A DNA stretch of 64,000 bases. Origin: Paludibacteraceae bacterium (GTDB lineage: Bacteria; Bacteroidota; Bacteroidia; Bacteroidales; Paludibacteraceae). Below the pieces are notes generated by a model. The model saw only the letters and a program-made list of their open reading frames with translations. It was not told the origin of the DNA and did no database searches. Of the stretch, positions 36,605-43,385 are shown piece after piece; within the stretch, counting starts at the first letter, position 1, and the number at the start of each line of letters is the position of its first letter. The stretch spans positions 62,001-126,000 of the forward strand of contig JAKSNY010000001.1 in NCBI GenBank assembly GCA_024399495.1. The letters are read 5' to 3'. Both the position numbers and the translations under genes were made by a program.

Positions 36605-38542
36605 ATGGACATGAGCCGAGGCAGGCTCATTTACGTCAAGGACGGCTCTGGAGCCACGGCTCTCACCTACGGCAGCATGGGAGAGGTGGTTAGGACGGTT
36701 CGCCGCATTATTGTGAACCCAGACCCGGAAAATTTACAGACGCACACATTTGTGTCAGAGTCAGAGTATGACAGCTGGGGCAGAATCTTCTCCATGACCT
36801 ACCCCGACGGTGAGAAGGTGACATACGGCTACCACTCCGGAACTGGTGAGCTTGCAAGCGTCAAGAACGGTGACAACAATGAGTTCAACCGCCTCATATA
36901 TGCATCAGGCAAAGGTTCCGGCATTATAGACAAAGACAGGAGCGCCTTTGGCAAGTGTGCCATAGAGTATAAGAACAGCGAACATCCCCATGTGGTAAGC
37001 GGGATAGACGGAGTGCCAGACGTAATACCCAGAACAGATTTGAACATCACCTACACAGACTTCTGCAAGGTGGAGAGTATGGAGGAAGGAGACAACCGCT
37101 ATTCCATAACATACGGAACAGATCAGGACAGAATAAAGTCAGTGCTTAGGACAAAAGCCGGCGAGACCACAAGATATTACCTTGCGGACTATGAGGAAGT
37201 GGTGACTCCGCTTGGCAAAACGGAAAAATATCACTATCTTTGTGGCGGAGCGGTGATGGTGGAGCGAGACGGCGAGTGGAGTCTGTATTACTGTTACGGA
37301 GACAGGTTAGGCTCCGTAGTGGCGGTGACGGATAAGAATGGGAATGTGCTGGAGCGTTACGCCTACACACCGTGGGGAGAGAGACGCGACCCGGCAGACT
37401 GGACAAAGGCGGACGGCAGGACGGAGTTTCTGCTCAACAGGGGCTTCACAGGTCACGAGCATATAGATGCGTTTGGCTTGATAGACATGGGCGGCAGGGT
37501 GTATGACCCTGTGCTTGGAATGTTCCTGAGCGTGGATCCGTTCATTCAGGCGCCAGACAACTGGCTGAACTACAACAGGTATCTGTACTGTCTTGGCAAT
37601 CCGCTGATATACGTGGATCCCAGTGGAGAAATTGCCACCGCATTAGTGGTAAGCATAGTTGTTGGAGTCGTAGTTGGGACGGCGGTTGGTACATACTGTG
37701 GATATAAAGCCGGAGCCACAGGATGGAAACTTGCGGCATACGCAGGGATTGGTCTTGTCGCAGGTGTAGCAAGTGGATGTGTGGGATATGGGGTAGGTGC
37801 GGCTTTGGCGGGGACGGCGTTAGCGGGTACGTTTATGGGGGGAATGGTTATAGGAGCCGCAAGTGGTTTTACCGGTGGCTTTATAACTGGCGTGGGAAAT
37901 TCACTGTTAGAGGGCAAGAAATTCGGAGAGTCGTTACTTCAGGGACTGAAAGACGGTGGAATAGGGGCTGCAATTGGAGCCGTAGTCGGCGGTGTAAGCC
38001 AGGGCGTATCAAATGTATGTGAAGGCAGGAATTTCTTCACCGGAATACCAAAGTTCACGCCAACGCAGGCGGCGGCATCGGCAACCAAGGCAGCGGCAGG
38101 GGAGATGTCGCTTGATGAGTACAAGGATCTGGTGACCAAGAATCCCGGTGTGGCAAATGCAAACTCACAGGCTTCATCAGCGTCGGCTAATCCAGGGGCA
38201 ACGCAAACATCACAGAGTTTGCCGGTAAAGTACTATCCAGAGAATAATGGGTCTTGTATTCCTGAAGAACCTATAATATTGAAAAAAGGAAGCATAATTA
38301 TAAGATATGGAAAAGAGGCTGGCAGTTATTTTACCGATCCAGGAACGAAAGCATGTAACTTATCATTACCAGAAACTAATACCAGTTTACAGCACTGTTT
38401 TCAAGTAAACGAAGATATTGTGGTATACAAAGGAATCGCTTCACCAGCTTTTGGACAACCTGGAGGCGGTATTCAATATCGTTTGTCAGATTCGTTTCAA
38501 GATCTTAAAAGATGGGGGATAATAACCAAACTTAATAAATAA
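36605..38542 (+). CDS. N-terminally truncated RHS protein with TNT-type toxin tip (RHS2)
   Basis: 645 residues with no signal peptide and no SpvB or VCBS part; an in-frame stop at 36578 bounds it upstream. It starts in YD repeats (TYPDGEKVTYGYHS), joins at about residue 111 to a core nearly identical to that of RHS1, and passes the DPSG junction at about residue 338. Next come a glycine-zipper membrane-like segment (about 345-480), an Ala/Ser-rich linker (NANSQASSASANPGATQTSQ, from about 518) and a C-terminal domain of about 100 residues with IIIRYGKEAGSYF, LSLPE and SPAFGQPGGGIQYRL. Those motifs match the TNT family, NAD+ glycohydrolases. Without an export signal it is probably a donor or remnant gene. 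Its immunity gene starts one base after the stop. Confidence 0.82.
   Translation: MDMSRGRLIYVKDGSGATALTYGSMGEVVRTVRRIIVNPDPENLQTHTFVSESEYDSWGRIFSMTYPDGEKVTYGYHSGTGELASVKNGDNNEFNRLIYASGKGSGIIDKDRSAFGKCAIEYKNSEHPHVVSGIDGVPDVIPRTDLNITYTDFCKVESMEEGDNRYSITYGTDQDRIKSVLRTKAGETTRYYLADYEEVVTPLGKTEKYHYLCGGAVMVERDGEWSLYYCYGDRLGSVVAVTDKNGNVLERYAYTPWGERRDPADWTKADGRTEFLLNRGFTGHEHIDAFGLIDMGGRVYDPVLGMFLSVDPFIQAPDNWLNYNRYLYCLGNPLIYVDPSGEIATALVVSIVVGVVVGTAVGTYCGYKAGATGWKLAAYAGIGLVAGVASGCVGYGVGAALAGTALAGTFMGGMVIGAASGFTGGFITGVGNSLLEGKKFGESLLQGLKDGGIGAAIGAVVGGVSQGVSNVCEGRNFFTGIPKFTPTQAAASATKAAAGEMSLDEYKDLVTKNPGVANANSQASSASANPGATQTSQSLPVKYYPENNGSCIPEEPIILKKGSIIIRYGKEAGSYFTDPGTKACNLSLPETNTSLQHCFQVNEDIVVYKGIASPAFGQPGGGIQYRLSDSFQDLKRWGIITKLNK
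36935..37630 (+). repeat. RHS core repeat, copy 2
   Basis: Nearly identical to 30824-31519. Upstream of it the two RHS genes are unrelated at the DNA level, so RHS2 is a chimera whose start came from another RHS gene. Confidence 0.93.
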
Positions 38543-38543
38543 T

Positions 38544-39266
38544 ATGAGATTATTACCAAATAAAGAGCCTATTTGCTTAATATCTGATATTGCAAATGTA
38601 GTGGATGAAGATTTTGAACTTAGAAATATCTATAATAAAGAATGTGGATACAACTCATTAGCAATTGGTTTATTGGTGAAACAACAAGACTTTCCTGTTT
38701 TTTTAGACGATCATATTGAATTTTTATATGAATCATTTTCTAATAATTGTATTAGCAAGAGATATCATAATTTTATAATTCTAAAAGTTGATGGGTTGAA
38801 ACAAATTCCGTATGTTATTGATTGGATTACAGGTAGGAAATTAAGTGTTGATTCCAGTGATGACTACGAACAATCTGGTCTCTTTTATTCTTTTAATTGT
38901 GCGTTTTATAAAAAAAGTAATGAAAGTGAATGGAGATGTTATGATATTTACAATGGAGAAAGATTTCTTTTAAAAGAACGAATCGATAGCACTATTAATG
39001 TAAAAGAGTGGTCTATATGTCCTGTACCAGATTGTATTCTTATTATGACGATTGAGCCCAAAGATAATTTGGTTTTGTACAATGTAAGAAAGCGTGAGGT
39101 TGTACAGACTGCCACATTCCCTGTGAAAGAGGATAAGCGATATAGTTTTGGAATGTATTTTGACAAGGAGAAACAGCGTGTGATAGTGAAATCATTCTGC
39201 CCCACGGAACCTTTAGACAGTGATGTCCAGTGCTACTCAGTCTATTTTGATGATTTTCTGAAATAA
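38544..39266 (+). CDS. Presumed immunity protein of the TNT toxin
   Basis: 240 residues, soluble, no signal peptide, rich in aromatic and acidic residues. It starts one base after RHS2 ends, so it is the likely cytoplasmic inhibitor of the TNT NAD-glycohydrolase tip, in line with known TNT-immunity pairs. I do not recognise the family. Its last codons (SDVQCYSVYFDDFLK) recur as a scar at 40604-40644, marking a recombination end point. Confidence 0.6.
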   Translation: MRLLPNKEPICLISDIANVVDEDFELRNIYNKECGYNSLAIGLLVKQQDFPVFLDDHIEFLYESFSNNCISKRYHNFIILKVDGLKQIPYVIDWITGRKLSVDSSDDYEQSGLFYSFNCAFYKKSNESEWRCYDIYNGERFLLKERIDSTINVKEWSICPVPDCILIMTIEPKDNLVLYNVRKREVVQTATFPVKEDKRYSFGMYFDKEKQRVIVKSFCPTEPLDSDVQCYSVYFDDFLK

Positions 39267-39271
39267 ATCGC

Positions 39272-39279
39272 TAACTTTG
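39272..39279 (+). promoter_or_regulatory. -7 box in the cassette junction
   Basis: TAACTTTG, with TTTG at 39246-39249 upstream (spacer 22 bases), could drive the following orphan tip. The same box recurs at 40652-40659 in the second junction copy. Confidence 0.4.
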
Positions 39280-39290
39280 CATAGTTTTTG

Positions 39291-39376
39291 GCTCGCATTT
39301 TCTTTAAATAAGAAAATGCTTCACCTGTGGCATGCTCAAGTAAACTTGGCATCCCTCCCGGCTCGTATTTTCTTTG
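39291..39376 (+). repeat. Short hairpin repeat in the cassette junction
   Basis: A unit of about 86 bases bounded by GCTCGCATTTTCTTT and GGCTCGTATTTTCTTTG, with a central hairpin CTCAAG-TAAA-CTTGG. A second copy with a few changes is at 40672-40756. In reverse it resembles the 78-base insert of the tandem RHS core fragments. Confidence 0.7.
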
Positions 39377-39405
39377 TGGCGGAGCGGTGATGGTGGAGCG
39401 AGACG

Positions 39406-39795
39406 GTGAATGCAAACTCACAGGCTTCATCAGCGTCGGCTAATCCAGGGGCAACGCAAACATCACAGAGTTTGCCGAAACTAAAAAAAGGAGATATTGT
39501 GTATAGGGTGTATGGGAGTAAATCCCAATATAACGGAGCTTCTTGGACGACAGTTAATCCAGAGCATTTGCCAAATTATAGATCGTTGGCTGGATTACCG
39601 GATGATAATACTGGAGAATTTCTAATCAAATGTAAAGTGATAAACCCGGCAAAATGTATTGAGGTTAGACCAGCATTACCATTAGATGGAAACCCTGGAG
39701 GATTAATTGAGTATGTTATTCCAGATCCATTCAGTAGCGGTGCATTGCAGATATTCGATGCAAATTCTGTGAGGGTTATGTCAATACCTTTTTAA
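39406..39795 (+). CDS. Orphan TNT/ART-like toxin tip
   Basis: 129 residues starting at a GTG made by the junction of RHS core and linker; the upstream core piece is in another frame, so this tip is not fused to it. The linker NANSQASSASANPGATQTSQ is followed by KKGDIVYRVYGSKSQ, GASWTTVNPEHLP, AGLPDDNTGEF and ALPLDGNPGGLIEYVIPDPF. The arrangement Arg (YRV), Ser-Trp-Thr, and GNPGGLIEY parallels TNT (RYG, GQPGGGIQY) with Glu for Gln, suggesting an ADP-ribosyl-transferase-like fold. This is inference from motif order. The leucine-rich-repeat gene that follows is its presumed immunity gene. Confidence 0.62.
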   Translation: MNANSQASSASANPGATQTSQSLPKLKKGDIVYRVYGSKSQYNGASWTTVNPEHLPNYRSLAGLPDDNTGEFLIKCKVINPAKCIEVRPALPLDGNPGGLIEYVIPDPFSSGALQIFDANSVRVMSIPF

Positions 39796-39808
39796 ATCAA
39801 TAAAAGTT

Positions 39809-40603
39809 ATGTTTGATGTATATAATGTTAAGTATTCTGATGATGAAACTGTTTTGATTAAGGCGACAGCTTCTTTAACGGGGATTTATATTGTTAAATA
39901 TGGTGTGACAAAAATAGATAATTATGCTTTTGAATCAGGAGTATGTTTATCAACGATTATCATACCAGAGACGGTAACTGAATTTGGGGCAAGAGCATTT
40001 TATTGTTGTAATGAACTCAAATCAATAGTAATTCCAAGAAATGCGACAATATTCGGGAAGTACATTTTTGATATGTGTAAGCATTTGGAAATTATATGGG
40101 TTCACGAAGATAGAATTTCGGATTATACAAACAATATAAATTTTAAAGAATATGCACATTTGTTTGTTTCTTATAAAGACAATTCAAATATAAGAGACAT
40201 TTGTGCTGTGTATGAAATGGTTACAATTCGTCAGTGTTTTATTTTCTTGGAAAAGATATATGATTACTCTTTTATTGAAGAGAATTCAAAAGAAAAGTGT
40301 TTTATTTATTGTAATAGAATGAAACACATTAAGTTGAAAATTATAGCTGACAATGGTAGATATAGTGTTGTTGTGTATAAATATTATGGGTTCTTGAGCA
40401 AAAGTTCCTGTATAGACGAGTTGGTAGACATTATTACAGAATCAAAAGGAAGACATTTGAACGATATAAATTTATATGCTAATTTAATATGCCAATATGT
40501 ATATCCGATTCTTAATGGTATAATGTGGGTTGATGATTTGATAAAATATGCATCGTACAAAAAAAATTTGCTCCTTTCTGGTATATTGATTCAAAGGCAG
40601 TGA
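39809..40603 (+). CDS. BspA-type leucine-rich-repeat protein, presumed immunity protein
   Basis: 264 residues without a signal peptide. Residues about 25-110 are LRR_5 (BspA-like) repeats: VTKIDNYAFESGVCLSTIII, TEFGARAFYCCNELKSIVIP, FGKYIFDMCKHLEIIWV. The rest is helical and unfamiliar. LRR_5 proteins are usually surface proteins; here the lack of a signal and the place right after a toxin tip point to a cytoplasmic immunity role. Its last codons, AGG CAG TGA, merge into the junction repeat (CAGTGATGT), so the stop codon was made by recombination and a longer original C-terminus may have been lost. Confidence 0.6.
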   Translation: MFDVYNVKYSDDETVLIKATASLTGIYIVKYGVTKIDNYAFESGVCLSTIIIPETVTEFGARAFYCCNELKSIVIPRNATIFGKYIFDMCKHLEIIWVHEDRISDYTNNINFKEYAHLFVSYKDNSNIRDICAVYEMVTIRQCFIFLEKIYDYSFIEENSKEKCFIYCNRMKHIKLKIIADNGRYSVVVYKYYGFLSKSSCIDELVDIITESKGRHLNDINLYANLICQYVYPILNGIMWVDDLIKYASYKKNLLLSGILIQRQ

Positions 40604-40899
40604 TGTACAGTGCTACTCAGTCTATTTTGATGATTTTCTGAAATAAATCGCTAACTTTGCATAGTTTTTGACTCGCATTTTCTTTGTAGAAGAAAAGCTT
40701 CGCCTGTGGCATGCTCAAGTAAACTTGGCATCCCTCCCGGCTCGCATTTTCTTTGTGACGGAGCGGTGATGGTGGAGAGAGACGGTGAATGCAAACTCAC
40801 AGGCATCATCAGCGTCGGCTAATCCAGGGGCAACGCAAACATCACAGAGTTTGCCGAAACTAAAAAAAGGAGATATTGTGTATAGGGTGTATGGGGGAG
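40600..40899 (+). repeat. Cassette junction repeat, copy 2
   Basis: Second copy of the unit at 39217-39516, again running from the scar of the TNT immunity gene through the hairpin linker and core piece into the tip linker. Differences include GTAGAAGAAAAGCTTCGCC in place of the copy 1 hairpin stem. Confidence 0.88.
40672..40756 (+). repeat. Short hairpin repeat in the second cassette junction
   Basis: Second copy of the element at 39291-39376, with the same CTCAAG-TAAA-CTTGG hairpin and CTCGCATTTTCTTTG boundary. Confidence 0.7.
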
Positions 40900-41186
40900 A
40901 TTCAGGAATTGATGGGCAAAGTTGGACAACTGTAAAACCGTCTGATTTTGAAGGCAATAAGGAACTTCTTATAGATGGATTAGGATTACCCAAAACAAAC
41001 ACTGCCAAATATGTAATTAAGGCAGAGGTTATAGATCCATCAAGGTGTAAGATTAAAACCACTGGGTATTACTGTAAGTTATTAGGGATAAAGTTATGCA
41101 ACTTAAAACTTTTTTTATTCATTCTTATGATTTCAAGGGCTTTGATCACCCAATACGGTGTACGAAGGTTAAGGATTGTATGCTGA
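40785..41186 (+). pseudogene. Truncated orphan toxin tip
   Basis: Starts at the same junction GTG and shares the linker and KLKKGDIVYRVYG with the tip at 39406, then continues with GQSWTTVKPSDF and GLGLPKTNTAKYVIKAEVID. It departs from the family after SRCKIKTTG, before the region equivalent to GNPGGLIEY, so the catalytic end is missing. The remaining codons run 91 bases into the next gene in another frame and are not meaningful. It is probably an inactivated toxin whose immunity gene was kept. Confidence 0.6.
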
Positions 41187-42355
41187 GTAATGGGCAACAT
41201 GCAATAATAGCCGCATTGTCAGAGCCTTTTGACCTTCATCGCTATGATGGCAATTCCATAGTTGAACGTTATACTGTTTCGACTTTTTTGATGTGGGCCA
41301 GATATGTAGGTGATGACATAGCCAACAACATAGTAACATTCCCTTTTACCTGTAATGTATATGACATCCATGATAACGTTGAGTTTTTGGATGTGTATGA
41401 TGTAAAGCAAATATGCATATCTATTACATGTGATATTTTTGCGGAGAAAAATGACGCATATTTTTGGAGCAGACCTTATCTGAAACCTAATAAATTCAGG
41501 ATTGGGATAAGATATCTGTTTGAAAGGTTACATCTGTGTCAGGCTAAGTCAGCGAATATGCAATTAAAGCAATTCTTTATCCACTCTTTTGAATATGAAG
41601 GTTTTGAGCATCCGATAAAATGCAGGAAAATAAAGGATTGCGTTTTAAGTAGCGGGGAACATGCAATAGTAGTAGCATTGTCAGAACCATTTGAGTTGAT
41701 GCATAAGGAAGATGATTCTTTTGTAAAAAGATACAAGACCTCAACGTTTCTTTTGTGGTCCAGATATGTTGGGAAAGATATAAATAACATTAGGGAATTT
41801 CCCCTCTGTTGTAACGCATACGGCATCCCAGCCAATATTGAATGTCAAGACATATATAATATTCAGCAAATTAGCATATCAACTGTATGTGATGTTTATG
41901 AAAGAAAAATAGATATTTACCATTATAGTCAAATGCTGAACAAAATGCGTCTTTCTTCAAGTCATGCAACAAGCATACAATTAACACATTTTTTTATTCG
42001 TTTTTTGAACTTGAATGTGCAGAATACTCAAATAGAATGTACAAAAATAGCGGATTGTAAGATGAGTAATGGGCAACATGCAATAATAGCCGTATTGTCA
42101 GAGCCCTTTGAGACTAACAACAATGAATGTAGTTCAATGGTGAGAGACCATATTGTTACGTCAATTCTGTTATGGTCCAGACACGCGAAAGATGATATAA
42201 ATAAGATAGAGAAATTTCCTTTCTATTGTAATGCCTATTGCATTCCAGTTAATTCTGAGTTTCAGGATATATATGACGTATGTCAAATTCGTAAATATAT
42301 AAAGGCATGCGAAATATATATTGATAGAAAAGACTTATCTACCAGTGAGAAGTGA
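41096..42355 (+). CDS. Protein of three tandem immunity-like domains
   Basis: 419 residues made of three diverged copies of one domain of about 140 residues (1-154, 155-292, 293-419). Each begins with a QLxxFFI strand, then a DC(x)(L/M)SxG(Q/E)HAI(I/V) motif and LSEPF, followed by a (S/T)xLxWxR helix and a C(N)xYxIPxN-like segment. The second copy starts with an internal Met (MQLKQFFIHSFE), as if separate genes had been fused. No signal peptide or helix. It follows a truncated toxin tip and is probably a poly-immunity protein able to bind several related toxins. The domain family is unknown to me. Confidence 0.62.
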   Translation: MQLKTFFIHSYDFKGFDHPIRCTKVKDCMLSNGQHAIIAALSEPFDLHRYDGNSIVERYTVSTFLMWARYVGDDIANNIVTFPFTCNVYDIHDNVEFLDVYDVKQICISITCDIFAEKNDAYFWSRPYLKPNKFRIGIRYLFERLHLCQAKSANMQLKQFFIHSFEYEGFEHPIKCRKIKDCVLSSGEHAIVVALSEPFELMHKEDDSFVKRYKTSTFLLWSRYVGKDINNIREFPLCCNAYGIPANIECQDIYNIQQISISTVCDVYERKIDIYHYSQMLNKMRLSSSHATSIQLTHFFIRFLNLNVQNTQIECTKIADCKMSNGQHAIIAVLSEPFETNNNECSSMVRDHIVTSILLWSRHAKDDINKIEKFPFYCNAYCIPVNSEFQDIYDVCQIRKYIKACEIYIDRKDLSTSEK

Positions 42356-42489
42356 TGTTTCTTGCTTTAGTTGTCATTGATAAAGTGAAGAAACGGAAAA
42401 TGCAATTGTACGGGACACAATAATAAATCCGTTAAGACGTTATTAGTGATGATTGGAATTAAGGAATTAGTGAAATAAAAATTATTTTT

Positions 42490-43059
42490 ATGAAGAAGTA
42501 TATATTTTTTACTCTGATATTGTTTATATCGCAGTATATTTTTGCTAAAAGTAGTGTCGGGTATAATGATTTTTTTTCTAAATCGTTGGCTGAAGGTTAT
42601 GCGGTAAGGTATAGTATTGCAAGCGATGTTGAGCAGGATTCTTTAGTGGTTTTAATGAAGTCATATAGTTTTGGAATAACAGAAAATCCTAAAATAAAGT
42701 TTGAGTTCTTTGATGGAGATACCTTGTTGTTGAGTGGCGTTAGAAAAAAACGATCGCATATATATACAGAAGAGGAAATAGATGTAGTAGAGTCGGCTAT
42801 GATCGGTGGTGCATTGTTTGGAGCCATTGGAGGAGCGATTGGAGAGGGGATGAAGAGAGACTCAATTAATGATAAATTCAGTTATTCTATTGCTGCGTTC
42901 CCAATAACGCATGAGCAGATAGAGATGTTTCAACTTGGGGTTAGAGCAATAAGCGTGACATCTGCTCCAATAATGCACAAACGTCAGTTTAAGAAAGACA
43001 AGATTGGTAAGAGACTTTATAAAATTTATATAAAGAAGCAATCAAATAAACAGATGTAG
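42490..43059 (+). CDS. Secreted protein with glycine-zipper segment
   Basis: 189 residues with a signal peptide (about 1-19, cleavage after YIFA). The middle holds a short glycine-zipper helix (MIGGALFGAIGGAIGEGMKR, about 99-118) that could insert in a membrane, flanked by beta-rich parts. The C-terminus is very basic. No family is recognised. It is the last gene before the terminator that closes the RHS island and may be an immunity or accessory protein; it is separated from the poly-immunity gene by 134 bases in which I see no clear promoter. Confidence 0.5.
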   Translation: MKKYIFFTLILFISQYIFAKSSVGYNDFFSKSLAEGYAVRYSIASDVEQDSLVVLMKSYSFGITENPKIKFEFFDGDTLLLSGVRKKRSHIYTEEEIDVVESAMIGGALFGAIGGAIGEGMKRDSINDKFSYSIAAFPITHEQIEMFQLGVRAISVTSAPIMHKRQFKKDKIGKRLYKIYIKKQSNKQM

Positions 43060-43071
43060 CCAAGAATCACC

Positions 43072-43137
43072 GCAGGTAAGTTAACATGCTCTCGCTTTTT
43101 GTAATTTTTTTCGCTTCGCTCAAAGAAGTTAACCTGC
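43072..43137. repeat. Inverted repeat after the RHS island
   Basis: GCAGGTAAGTTAAC (43072-43085) and GTTAACCTGC (43128-43137) pair with a small bulge. The loop contains CTCTCGCTTTTTG and TTCGCTTCGCTC, words that recur at 43259-43275, so this may be a decayed member of the short-repeat family. Confidence 0.5.
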
Positions 43138-43170
43138 ACTCGGCAAAAACCAAAAACGTTCCGTTTTTGT

Positions 43171-43230
43171 AAAAGATATAGTGTGGAATTTTGCGAGCAA
43201 GCTCCCCTATCCCACACCATATCTTTTTTT
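43171..43230. terminator. Intrinsic terminator at the end of the RHS island
   Basis: AAAAGATATAGTGTGG (43171-43186) pairs with CCACACCATATCTTTT (43212-43227) with a single A-C mismatch, and the T run continues to 43230. The arms carry A runs and T runs on both strands, so it may act in both directions. A smaller hairpin, AAAAACG-TTC-CGTTTTT, lies just upstream at 43152-43168. Confidence 0.75.
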
Positions 43231-43312
43231 CAAAAAATGTATGCATTTTTTGATTTTCGCTCTCGTTTTTGTAACTTTACCTCACGTTGTTCGGTGAATA
43301 TACTCACGCTCG

Positions 43313-43359
43313 TAAATGCAAAATTTATTTTGCATTTATCTCGCTTATTCGTATATTTG
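43313..43359 (+). promoter_or_regulatory. Palindrome overlapping the ATPase promoter
   Basis: TTTG at 43329-43332, a 19-base spacer and TATATTTG at 43352-43359 form a good promoter, with the start near 43366 and the ATG at 43386. A perfect palindrome of 12-bp arms, TAAATGCAAAAT and ATTTTGCATTTA (43313-43338, 2-base centre), covers the -33 element and looks like an operator or cruciform. Confidence 0.6.
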
Positions 43360-43385
43360 CACAATCTCTTAAAAAGATTTGAGTT

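Larger units (their letters stand above)
39217..39516 (+). repeat. Cassette junction repeat, copy 1
   Basis: About 300 bases: the 3' end of the TNT immunity gene, a linker with a hairpin repeat, a 35-base piece of RHS core (codons for CGGAVMVERDGE), and the start of the next toxin tip. Almost the same unit is at 40600-40899. The core piece is fused directly to the NANSQASS linker codons, so about 885 bases present in RHS2 are deleted here. Confidence 0.88.

Noticed and set aside
41097-41186. Hydrophobic C-terminus of the truncated tip at 40785
   Set aside because: These codons overlap the poly-immunity gene in another frame; the apparent membrane helix is an artefact of that overlap.
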